Below, one piece after another: positions 8,589 to 16,556 of a stretch of 36,189 bases of DNA. Each line of letters opens with the position of its first letter. Within the stretch, counting starts at the first letter, position 1. A program made the translations under genes and the position numbers. The DNA comes from Anoxybacillus sp. (GTDB lineage: Bacteria > Bacillota > Bacilli > Bacillales > Anoxybacillaceae). The stretch is from positions 1 through 36,189 of the forward strand of contig NZ_JAILZV010000009.1 in assembly GCF_023512315.1 (NCBI RefSeq), given 5' to 3'. The notes under the pieces were generated by a model. It did not search any database, was not told the origin of the DNA, and saw only the letters and a program-made list of their open reading frames with translations.

Positions 8589-8681
8589 TTATTCACTAAG
8601 TTTAAACCCAGACGTTAATGCCACAATCACTGAGCCGATGATAAATAGGTTGATTAATACTTGTTTCATTTTTACGTTCAT
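8589..8681 (-). CDS. Small hydrophobic peptide, 30 residues
   Basis: An ATG at 8681 behind a GGAGGG ribosome binding site opens a 30-codon frame ending TAA at 8589. The product begins MNVKMKQ, has a single hydrophobic stretch (about residues 9-24) and ends SGFKLSE. That is the architecture of a one-span membrane peptide or of a short hydrophobic pheromone precursor (lysine-rich start, hydrophobic core, short charged tail). I do not recognise a family. It sits between a DUF5317-like membrane protein and a membrane-anchored GGDEF/HD-GYP enzyme, all on the same strand, and is followed by a hairpin. The good ribosome site and its position argue that it is real; a pheromone role is only a hypothesis. 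Confidence 0.6.
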   Translation of the reverse strand: MNVKMKQVLINLFIIGSVIVALTSGFKLSE

Positions 8682-8711
8682 TTCTTTTCCCTCCTCGTAT
8701 TACCATAGTTT

Positions 8712-9287
8712 TTACTGATTGGCTGGAACAGCATTTGTTCCATTTTTTTGTGTGCTAGTCATAAGATGCTGAATAAAGAGAAACGCTCCTACGTTCATCA
8801 CGACATCGCCAATGCTGATAACTTGCTGGCGTGGGTATGGTGGCGATAGTGGAATGATGTCGCCTAAAAACGGAAGCCAAGTGGCTGATGTGATTGCTTC
8901 ATGCTTTCCGTATACCCCTGCCTTGAGCGCTTCTATATACTCACGGCCAAGAAATTGCGCTGCTTCGACCGAAACAGGCATTCTTCCACCGTTAAGTAAC
9001 ATAACGATAAAGTTTAACAATACACCGGCAAAAATGACGGTGAATCCTGGTTGATGGCGGTTCAGCCATAGAAAAACAAGCCCAGTTGCATAGATGACTA
9101 AAAACATGCCGTTGCTTAATTTTGCAACAATCTCTATTTTATTTTGCAATATGAAGATGATAATTTCAATCACTAATAAAATGGGAAACAACCAACCGCC
9201 GCGCAACTTCATTTCCGCGATCCCTTTTAAATTTCCACCGCGGAAAAAGCCGATGAGCAACGATAAAAGAATGCCATCATAAACCAT
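8712..9287 (-). CDS. DUF5317-like integral membrane protein
   Basis: 191 residues from the ATG at 9287, chosen because AAAGGAG lies eight bases upstream; an in-frame start at 9317 lies before that site. The product begins MVYDGILLSLLIGFFRGGNLKG and has about five hydrophobic segments, with LLNGGRMPVS around the middle, which matches my memory of the DUF5317 family. No enzymatic motif is known for it. It heads a probable operon with the 30-residue peptide and the GGDEF/HD-GYP gene; 30 bp separate it from the peptide gene. Its function is unknown. An export or processing role for the peptide is conceivable but unsupported. Confidence 0.7.
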   Translation of the reverse strand: MVYDGILLSLLIGFFRGGNLKGIAEMKLRGGWLFPILLVIEIIIFILQNKIEIVAKLSNGMFLVIYATGLVFLWLNRHQPGFTVIFAGVLLNFIVMLLNGGRMPVSVEAAQFLGREYIEALKAGVYGKHEAITSATWLPFLGDIIPLSPPYPRQQVISIGDVVMNVGAFLFIQHLMTSTQKNGTNAVPANQ

Positions 9288-9388
9288 CTGCCAGTTCTCC
9301 TTTAGCATCATTACCAAAAATTATTTCTCTTGCCTTTATTTAAACTATTTTTCTACTATTCTGTAAATAGGTCTTCATACCTAAATTA

Positions 9389-10784
9389 ACATCAACCCGC
9401 ACCCAGCTTTCTTGCTGGGTGCAACGATCGATAGCCGGTGATCTGGATACATTTTTTCGTTTCAATCCTCACCCAGCTTTTTTGCTGGGTGCAACTATTC
9501 CACGCCGCCATGATGTCTGGATGAAAGGGAGTTTCAATCCTCACCCAGCTTTTTTGCTGGGTGCAACATGTTTTTTGTAAGGAAGTTTCGCATTTTTTCA
9601 GGTTTCAATCCTCACCCAGCTTTTTTGCTGGGTGCAACCCCCATGCCTCCGATATAGACTCGTGGTAAACACAGTTTCAATCCTCACCCAGCTTTTTTGC
9701 TGGGTGCAACGGTATTGACCCGGATACACCGAAGGACAAGCTTTCAGTTTCAATCCTCACCCAGCTTTTTTGCTGGGTGCAACCAAAGCCATCGGTGATG
9801 CAGGATCTAAAATGGTGTTTCAATCCTCACCCAGCTTTTTTGCTGGGTGCAACTACTTTGCATGCAACATTACCTTCTTTTCAGAAAGTTTCAATCCTCA
9901 CCCAGCTTTTTTGCTGGGTGCAACGGACCGTTTATTAGAACTAGCCGACAAAGTAAAGGTTTCAATCCTCACCCAGCTTTTTTGCTGGGTGCAACGAGTG
10001 GCTTCATCAGGTCAAGCTGTTAGTAGAAGTTTCAATCCTCACCCAGCTTTTTTGCTGGGTGCAACTTAGGCGGCTCTTTCAAGTCACGCAGTTTCTTTTG
10101 TTTCAATCCTCACCCAGCTTTTTTGCTGGGTGCAACGTGAAGCGGCCAACTATCACGGTTGCAATCCAAGCGTTTCAATCCTCACCCAGCTTTTTTGCTG
10201 GGTGCAACAAATGAACGACTTAACACTCGATGAAAAGCAAGAAGTTTCAATCCTCACCCAGCTTTTTTGCTGGGTGCAACGATTTACCAGGCGATCTATT
10301 CCTTGCTTGGAGGACAGTTTCAATCCTCACCCAGCTTTTTTGCTGGGTGCAACGCTCCTTCCGCTGCTACCTCGCATTTTGTGATGGTGTTTCAATCCTC
10401 ACCCAGCTTTTTTGCTGGGTGCAACTGCTACTACAAATGACTTTAGGGGATCAAGTCACGTTTCAATCCTCACCCAGCTTTTTTGCTGGGTGCAACCAAT
10501 GCTATTCTTGCTACACCTAAAATTGTTTAATGTTTCAATCCTCACCCAGCTTTTTTGCTGGGTGCAACTTGCTGGACGCCGACGGCAACAAGTAACTGCG
10601 GAGGTTTCAATCCTCACCCAGCTTTTTTGCTGGGTGCAACATCCTTCCTTCTCTACTACTAGCACAAGCATGTCTCGTTTCAATCCTCACCCAGCTTTTT
10701 TGCTGGGTGCAACTCTGCATAACCGTTAGACTAGTGAAAGCGATACGGTTTCAATCCTCACCCAGCTTTTTTGCTGGGTGCAAC
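9389..10784 (-). CRISPR. CRISPR array, type I-C, 20 repeats and 19 spacers
   Basis: Repeats of 37 nt start at 9389, 9459, 9531, 9602, 9674, 9747, 9817, 9888, 9959, 10029, 10100, 10172, 10244, 10317, 10389, 10460, 10532, 10604, 10677 and 10748. Spacers are 33-36 nt and all differ. Read on the minus strand, the repeat begins GTTGCACCCAGC, has an AAAAAA loop between the perfect 8-bp arms CACCCAGC and GCTGGGTG, and ends GAGGATTGAAAC, giving the usual ATTGAAAC crRNA handle. Eighteen or more repeats are identical. The one at 9389 differs at six positions, marking the leader-distal end. The leader is therefore on the cas2 side and transcription runs leftward, in line with the cas genes. Confidence 0.98.
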
Positions 10785-11004
10785 CGCCCGCGCTTAAATC
10801 CCTTGCGCTGAGCGGGTTTCAAGGTACGAAAACGCGAACTGCCATGCTTCACTTACACTACCTCTAAGATATGCTCTGATGAATTTTTTATTTTTGGCTT
10901 TACTGTGGGCTTTTCTACTCATCGCGATCTCCCCTAGTTTTTCACCATAGCTTTATGTTCGCGCATCGCTATACACTGCTACACATATTGTGTACATTCT
11001 ACTG
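10785..11004 (-). promoter_or_regulatory. CRISPR leader
   Basis: A non-coding A/T-rich stretch of 220 bp between the newest repeat and the cas2 stop codon. It should hold the pre-crRNA promoter and the integration signal. A 6+3+6 inverted repeat, TACACA-TAT-TGTGTA, lies at 10980-10994, just past the cas2 stop. I cannot fix the promoter with confidence. Confidence 0.7.
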
Positions 11005-11295
11005 TTATAAAATGATTGGATCATTATAGTCAATGTAATGATCTTTTCCATAGGAACGAACTGCTTTTGACCGTTGTCCATACAGCGTATATATTCTCAA
11101 ACTATCTTTTTCCAAATCAATGACACGCAATAATTGATGTTCCATTTCTTCCAACTGCGCCTGATTGACATTGCACTCGAAAACAGATTTCTGCACGCGC
11201 TGACCAAAATTTTGACAAATAGTTGCTACTTTCCGCAATCGTTTTTGACCACTAGGCTCTAATGTCTCCACATCATATGTCACTAAAATATCCAA
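11005..11295 (-). CDS. cas2: CRISPR adaptation protein Cas2
   Basis: 96 residues from a TTG at 11295. The frame opens at another TTG (11301), but only the inner one is properly spaced from AGGTGA, which itself overlaps the cas1 stop codon. The product reads MDILVTYDVETLEPSGQKRLRKVATIC, with the conserved beta-strand YDV and its metal-binding aspartate, then FGQRVQKSVFEC, typical of Cas2. It forms the Cas1-Cas2 integrase that inserts spacers at the leader end. Last gene of the cas operon, next to the leader. Confidence 0.93.
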   Translation of the reverse strand: MDILVTYDVETLEPSGQKRLRKVATICQNFGQRVQKSVFECNVNQAQLEEMEHQLLRVIDLEKDSLRIYTLYGQRSKAVRSYGKDHYIDYNDPIIL

Positions 11296-11301
11296 TAGCA
11301 A

Positions 11302-12333
11302 TCACCTCATGATAAACGGTACATATTCATCTATATCCCCTCGCAAATGCCGCGCTAATAGTCGAGCGTGTACATGGGGCAGCAACCCTAGTGGAACTTT
11401 TTGATTGATAATAGGATGTTGTATCTCCTCTTGTTTCCTTTTTTGATAGGCAGCCAAAAATGTTCTTCTTCCCTTTTCATTTAAAAATACAGCCCCACCC
11501 GGACGCATATCGAAATCACTTTTATCTAATTGTTTTCGGTTAATTAATGTCAAAACAAAACGATCGGCTAAATACGGACGAAACTCTTCAACAAGATCCA
11601 ATCCTAACGATGGTTTTCCTGGTCGTAATGCATGTAAATAGCCGATTTGTGGATCAAGACCGACTCCCTCTAACGCCGAAATACAATCTTGTGTCAGGAT
11701 GCTGTAGGCAAAAGACAAACAGGCATTGATCGGATCTCGTGGCGGTCTTCTTGATCGCACGGTAAAGGAAAAAAACTCGTCCTCATCCGACCGTATGAGC
11801 GATGTGAATGCGTCAAAATACACGGATGATGCATACCCTTCCACTCCACGCAGTTCATCCAGCGTAGTTTGTTTCCCAATGTTGAGCAAGCTTTGATTCA
11901 ACTGCTTTACCGACTGCTCTAACCGCATACGTTGCTCTGGGTAATCACGCATTGCTCGCTGAAGCACGCTTTTGCTGTTACGAATCTTACCAGTCACAAA
12001 ACGGGAAGCGATATGCAACATTCGGTGTTCGTCTTCCAATACTCGATGTTGTTCTCTTCGAAGCAACACATTCCCACTCGTCCTCCCTGTTGCTCGGGCT
12101 AAAAAACGACCGTATGCATCATACCAAATAACAGAAATACCCTGGTTGACACATTTGCCAAGTAAATAAGGACTGATGGAAACATGCCCAAACATGACAA
12201 TGGCGCCAATGTGGTGAATGGGGACTTGCAACGTTTTTGTTCCTTCCACCTCGACAACAATTGTTTCATGATCAAGACGCAAATACGCCTGTTGCGTTTG
12301 AACGTATAATGTATTCAACAATACCTTAATCAT
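11302..12333 (-). CDS. cas1: CRISPR integrase Cas1 (type I-C)
   Basis: 343 residues, normal for type I-C Cas1. The expected metal ligands are visible: E165 in RGVEGYASSVYF, H234 in GYLHALRPGK, and E249/E250 in LDLVEEFRP. The N-terminal beta domain (about 1-80) includes the HHIGAIVMFG stretch. It catalyses protospacer integration with Cas2, and with Cas4 for PAM-side trimming. The start overlaps the cas4 end by eight bases, and GAGGAG precedes it. Confidence 0.96.
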   Translation of the reverse strand: MIKVLLNTLYVQTQQAYLRLDHETIVVEVEGTKTLQVPIHHIGAIVMFGHVSISPYLLGKCVNQGISVIWYDAYGRFLARATGRTSGNVLLRREQHRVLEDEHRMLHIASRFVTGKIRNSKSVLQRAMRDYPEQRMRLEQSVKQLNQSLLNIGKQTTLDELRGVEGYASSVYFDAFTSLIRSDEDEFFSFTVRSRRPPRDPINACLSFAYSILTQDCISALEGVGLDPQIGYLHALRPGKPSLGLDLVEEFRPYLADRFVLTLINRKQLDKSDFDMRPGGAVFLNEKGRRTFLAAYQKRKQEEIQHPIINQKVPLGLLPHVHARLLARHLRGDIDEYVPFIMR

Positions 12334-12940
12334 GATTATTCTCCTCGCTTATCCACACAATCAAGTTGGCAGGAACCTGTGGCATGCAAACATCCTGCAA
12401 CGAGCAATCTCGACATCGGGCATCATTAACAGGGGAGGGCAATTGGTCATTTTGCAGCATTTCTCTTACATTCTGTATCGTTTCTTCCACCAGTTGCCGC
12501 AGCTGTTTTGTTATGTCAACTTCCAATCGTCTTCTTGACTGATAATAGTATAAAGCTCCCTTTGTCACGGACCGACCGAACATTTCTTCTAAACAAAGAG
12601 CTTGAGCTGCCAGTTGCACCATATCCGCCTGTTTTGTTTTTCGCTTTCCGACTTTGTATTCGACTGGATATGGCGTGCCATCGGGAAGAAATTCAACACA
12701 ATCCGCTTTCCCGATTATTCCTAGGCGTTCAGACCAAATCGGGAGCGCGCGTTCCACTCTCCTGTCTCCTAATTGTTCTCCTTCCGGTGTATCTACCCGC
12801 TCATGCACACGATTTCCCCGGAGCGTAAATACGTTCTCCTCAAACGTCTGCTCGAGATGGATCAACGCACATTGGCGTGGGCAATACACATAATGTTGCA
12901 AAGCAGACAGCATGACCCACTCATCTTCATTCCACTGCAT
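12326..12940 (-). CDS. cas4: Cas4 exonuclease, iron-sulfur
   Basis: 204 residues. Four cysteines fit the Fe-S cluster: C20 in VYCPRQC, and C176, C179 and C185 in CRDCSLQDVC. The RecB-like nuclease core shows GKAD (D80), and E94 with K96 in VEYKVGK. It trims prespacers and helps choose the PAM during adaptation. It lies directly before cas1 with an eight-base overlap, the usual type I-C arrangement. Confidence 0.95.
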   Translation of the reverse strand: MQWNEDEWVMLSALQHYVYCPRQCALIHLEQTFEENVFTLRGNRVHERVDTPEGEQLGDRRVERALPIWSERLGIIGKADCVEFLPDGTPYPVEYKVGKRKTKQADMVQLAAQALCLEEMFGRSVTKGALYYYQSRRRLEVDITKQLRQLVEETIQNVREMLQNDQLPSPVNDARCRDCSLQDVCMPQVPANLIVWISEENNHD

Positions 12941-12963
12941 AGGCTCAATCCTTTCGCCAACGT

Positions 12964-14079
12964 TTATACTAGGCGCGTCACGGTTACACTAGGGAAAAGT
13001 TCAAGAGAAACATCTTTTTGTCCCTCATCCACCGGTCCAAGCAATACATAATCATTGAATGACCGTGGCGCTTCCTCTTGGCGTCGCTCCACTTTCACCA
13101 ATTCAAACAGTTTGTGGGCTGGGGCTGACCCTTTGGCATTTTCATGGCTAAAAATATACAGTGCTCTTACATTCATCTCTCCTCTTGCTGCGGAATGATC
13201 AAATTCAAATAAATGGACGAGCGCGTCCCAAAAATCAGATAAATCTTCCGCAGTAACCCCTGTTTTTTCTCCGAAAAATGGATTGTAAAATCCATGCAAC
13301 CGATACAAGCCATATGGAATCAACGGCTTTCTTCCCATTTCCGTTTGTTTTCTGCGACGGTCAGACTCTTTGGTGATCGCTGTGCGAGTGATGGTCAAAT
13401 CCCACGGAAATACCGGATCGATCGAACGTGAGAACGTCAATTGCATCGGACCGCGCACTTGACCGGCATTCAGCCCTGTTGACATAACAGCTCCGAACAT
13501 GCGAATATCGTAATACTTTTGACACAAGGCATATTGCGCTTTTTGGCGTGTTTGTTCATCGATTTTCATATTTTTTGCGGCCTGCGCTAAACGCTTCGCA
13601 ATGTTTCGCAGCATTGGCTCTAGCTGCTTTTTAAGACCGGCTTCTTCCAGTCCTTCGATAAATTTTTGGCGAATATCAGCTTCTTTGACATCCTCACCTG
13701 TGTAAATGACTCGCTCGTCTTCAAGTGCCACTCCTTTCTCTTCAAGCTGTGAGAGCCAATCGGTCAATTCTGCATTTTCTCTTTCTTCTTCACTTAAATT
13801 GGTCGCTGCCAATTGCACTCCAATTTCTTGATATGCTTGAAAAATGATTGTATTTAGTGCTGTTTGGCTTTGAATAAAAATCGGTTTTCCTAATACCGTC
13901 ACAGCGTAATCGCGAATTTTCCGCTTGATGGCAACGTCAGTCACAATACCGTGCATTGTTTCCGGATCGACGCGCGGCATGTTCCCAGCATCTGGGTCAC
14001 CGTTTGGATTCCCGTCTTTTACATCGAAAAACAACACGAATTCATGCCGTTTTTTCGGATCAGTATAACGCTCTGTCAT
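12964..14079 (-). CDS. cas7: Type I-C Cascade backbone protein Cas7 (Csd2)
   Basis: 371 residues. The N-terminal FFDVKDGNPNGDPDAGNMPRVD stretch (split by family motifs NPNGDP) and TDVAIKRKIRDYA, then YDIRMFGAVMSTG and VRGPMQLTFSRSIDP, are the RAMP-type Cas7 hallmarks. Several copies would coat the crRNA. It overlaps the cas8c stop by four bases (ATGA). Residues about 82-180 form a charged, helical-looking stretch between the conserved blocks, making it longer than the Csd2 proteins of about 280-300 residues that I know. I read this as an insertion or a lineage-specific thumb, not a fusion. Confidence 0.93.
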   Translation of the reverse strand: MTERYTDPKKRHEFVLFFDVKDGNPNGDPDAGNMPRVDPETMHGIVTDVAIKRKIRDYAVTVLGKPIFIQSQTALNTIIFQAYQEIGVQLAATNLSEEERENAELTDWLSQLEEKGVALEDERVIYTGEDVKEADIRQKFIEGLEEAGLKKQLEPMLRNIAKRLAQAAKNMKIDEQTRQKAQYALCQKYYDIRMFGAVMSTGLNAGQVRGPMQLTFSRSIDPVFPWDLTITRTAITKESDRRRKQTEMGRKPLIPYGLYRLHGFYNPFFGEKTGVTAEDLSDFWDALVHLFEFDHSAARGEMNVRALYIFSHENAKGSAPAHKLFELVKVERRQEEAPRSFNDYVLLGPVDEGQKDVSLELFPSVTVTRLV

Positions 14080-15839
14080 TGTTTTTCCCCCGCTTCATTC
14101 TTTTGATTGTTCTGACGTCTATTGCGAAATTCAGCACGCTGATGATAAAAACCAAGGGCGAATTCAGCCTGTTGTCTTAAACTCAAAATCGTTGGGAAAC
14201 CTCCCGCTTCATCTAGTTGCTTCATGATCTCTTCTAGTAAACAACTAAGTTCAACAGACACTTTTGGCAGATGAGCCGTTGTCGAAAGCCGAAGCAATGG
14301 ACCAAATGTCGATGCTGGAGCGGTTGAAACAGCACCGTAAAAACGATCAACAATCGTGCTCCCAATCCGGTACCCCGAAGCACGCTGCTGGATCTCTTCC
14401 AATACGGCCAATAAGCGTCCGCAAATGTAAGATGGCTGTAAATAATGGATATTCAAAGACTCCATCATATTGGCTTCCTCCTTCCCATAAGTGAGAGCTA
14501 GTTTTAGCAAACTAGCTAGCGCATGATATCTCCACGTTTCCTTCACATCATTTAACACTTTCGGCAAGCGGAAACGTTGAAGAGCTAATGGCAGTAATTC
14601 AGTAGGCGGCAAAGCCCCTTGGTAAATCATGCGCAAACATTGACGCACCAACCCCGGGGACATATCAACAGCGCGAATCAAAGCAGTCAACGGCAACAAA
14701 TGACCTATTTCCCCACTCGGCTGAACAATACGCAAAGCAGCTGTATACCGCTCTAAATGCACAAGCAATTGGGAAATCGATGTGTGAATCCACTCGCGAA
14801 TAACCAGCCTTGCTTTATTGGCAGAAAGAACTGCCATATGGAAAAACGATTGATCCAAGTGCAGCGCCTGCTCGCGCCCCGTTTTCGGAAGGGCGAGCAA
14901 TTCCTCTAACTGTTTCAATTCAGGAGGAGGGGTTCGCTTGTTTGTTTCTTCATCAAAAAGCCATTGTTCAATTGGAGATGCAAACACTTTTTCGTCAATT
15001 TGAAAGCTTATCCCCCCTTCCTCTATAAAACGACCCTCGATCCAATATACAGCCATTTGCGATCGTAACATGCTGCGGTCGCTCATATATAGAAGTGTGT
15101 GATGCTGCTCTTCTCTAATTAAATAGTTCAATGTATCGACAACTAAAGTGGCACATCTGAAACAGATAGGTACATTATTTGTTTGTGTTTTCCCCATCGA
15201 TTCGAACGACGCGCTGTTAAACGACGTCAATTGGCATGATTGTCCAAATAACTGGACAGGGTTGGGCAAATATCGTACATAAGCCGACCGGTTCCCGCAA
15301 ACAGAACAGTCGCATTCATCATCAGACAACAAATCATTCGCCAAATATTCAGCCCAAAACTTCTGGATTTCCGGCTTTTCGAAGATCAACGACTCCTCAT
15401 CGGCCTGAAATGTCACGATATCCTTGGCACTAATTTGCTCATGAAACGAATTCTTCATCGGGCTGTGAAGAAAACCAAGTACTTTCTCTAATTCTTTCAT
15501 CTTTGTTTTCGCATAAGCTTCTTCAATTAATCGCACATACCCTGTATGCATTAACTCTGCTTCATCCGCCTTTTCTGGACTTTCGGGAATGCCGAGTACA
15601 TAGCGAGCATCGTCAGCCAACAAATAAGGTTTTACGTTTTCTTTCGTCACTTTCCCTTGTCGCAACCGAAACGGTGCTTCCACCGAACGGTATTCTCCCT
15701 TTTTAAACGGCCCCTTCAAATACGGTTCGTCCCCACCCAAATCGATAATCCAATTGATCGATTTAGGTTTATAAGAGATTGGCGGGAGTTTTTTCTCCCT
15801 CTGCAACCTGGCCGCCAACTCAATCAATGAGTAAAGCAT
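14076..15839 (-). CDS. cas8c: Type I-C Cascade large subunit Cas8c (Csd1)
   Basis: 587 residues from the ATG at 15839, chosen because GGAGGA lies six to seven bases upstream; the frame extends to 15896 without a good site. The product begins MLYSLIELAARL and contains YVLGIPESPEKADE, as in Csd1 proteins. A likely zinc site is built from a CDCSVC cluster near residue 190 and a later CFRC. It should recognise the PAM and recruit Cas3; in type I-C an internal start in this gene also yields the small subunit Cas11c. It overlaps cas5 by 16 bases and cas7 by four. Confidence 0.92.
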   Translation of the reverse strand: MLYSLIELAARLQREKKLPPISYKPKSINWIIDLGGDEPYLKGPFKKGEYRSVEAPFRLRQGKVTKENVKPYLLADDARYVLGIPESPEKADEAELMHTGYVRLIEEAYAKTKMKELEKVLGFLHSPMKNSFHEQISAKDIVTFQADEESLIFEKPEIQKFWAEYLANDLLSDDECDCSVCGNRSAYVRYLPNPVQLFGQSCQLTSFNSASFESMGKTQTNNVPICFRCATLVVDTLNYLIREEQHHTLLYMSDRSMLRSQMAVYWIEGRFIEEGGISFQIDEKVFASPIEQWLFDEETNKRTPPPELKQLEELLALPKTGREQALHLDQSFFHMAVLSANKARLVIREWIHTSISQLLVHLERYTAALRIVQPSGEIGHLLPLTALIRAVDMSPGLVRQCLRMIYQGALPPTELLPLALQRFRLPKVLNDVKETWRYHALASLLKLALTYGKEEANMMESLNIHYLQPSYICGRLLAVLEEIQQRASGYRIGSTIVDRFYGAVSTAPASTFGPLLRLSTTAHLPKVSVELSCLLEEIMKQLDEAGGFPTILSLRQQAEFALGFYHQRAEFRNRRQNNQKNEAGEKQ

Positions 15840-16531
15840 TTTCCATCCTCCAATGCGTAAAGCTGCTGATAGTTTTCCGTTGGAACGTGTAGCCAACCGT
15901 TTTCTACCTTTGCCTCAAAAAAGACAGGCTGCGCGAATCCTGACACCGTTCTCGTCCCCGTTTCGTCATGGCGAAGAAACTCCATTTCTTTTCTCGATTC
16001 GTTTTCGATAAATGCAAAATCGAAGAACATCGTTCCGATATCCATACAGACAGGCTGCACCACATCCCCTTCACCTATTGGCGAAAAATAGGCGGCAAAC
16101 TCTTTTGTTCCCAAATATGGAGTATGGTGATATTGCCCCCTTTCAACTCGACGGTTAAACTGATCGCGGTATTTCGCTACCGGATCAACCGCCCGTTTTG
16201 TTAAAACGATATCGGCAATGATCCAGTAAGCGACATGTTTTAAAATCAAACTCGTTCGTTGAGCACGGTCGTTTTCGATCAAAATCGGCTTTTTATTTTG
16301 CTTGCTTGTGAGCTCGTTACGCAAAATCGCTTGTTGACTGCCTAGACACAAAATCCCGATTTGGCGAATCTCGTAGCGGAATTCCGGTTTCCAAAAAATC
16401 GCTTCTAGTATCCCCCTTGCGGCACTTGGTGTCATCGTCGGGTAACTAACACGCTCCACTTTAAACTCCGGCCTTGTAAAGCAAGCGTACTCCCCCCATA
16501 CTTTTACCTGCACTTTTGCTCGACGCTGCAT
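15824..16531 (-). CDS. cas5: Cas5 (Cas5d/Cas5c), crRNA-processing endonuclease of type I-C
   Basis: 235 residues from the ATG at 16531, which has GGAG nine bases upstream; the open frame reaches 16564. The product begins MQRRAKVQVKVWGEYACFTRPEF and has SYPTMTPSAARGILEAIFWKPEFRY, the Cas5d signature. In type I-C this protein cuts the pre-crRNA in place of Cas6 and stays bound to the 5' handle. No cas6 is present here, which fits. The gene is 25 bp from cas3. Confidence 0.93.
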   Translation of the reverse strand: MQRRAKVQVKVWGEYACFTRPEFKVERVSYPTMTPSAARGILEAIFWKPEFRYEIRQIGILCLGSQQAILRNELTSKQNKKPILIENDRAQRTSLILKHVAYWIIADIVLTKRAVDPVAKYRDQFNRRVERGQYHHTPYLGTKEFAAYFSPIGEGDVVQPVCMDIGTMFFDFAFIENESRKEMEFLRHDETGTRTVSGFAQPVFFEAKVENGWLHVPTENYQQLYALEDGKCFTH

Positions 16532-16556
16532 CACGTCTTCTCCTTTCCATCCTCTT

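Noticed and set aside
9770-10729. Several open frames on both strands across 9.7-10.7 kb with a repeated peptide such as FNPHPAFLLGAT
   Set aside because: They are translations of the CRISPR repeat; spacer lengths vary and the frames start within repeats, so they are not genes.
10785-11004. tracrRNA or a second small array in the leader region
   Set aside because: No repeat-like or anti-repeat sequence is visible, and type I-C does not need one.
15840-15896. Longer cas8c start at 15896
   Set aside because: It would overlap cas5 by 73 bases and lacks a ribosome site; the ATG at 15839 has GGAGGA at the right distance.
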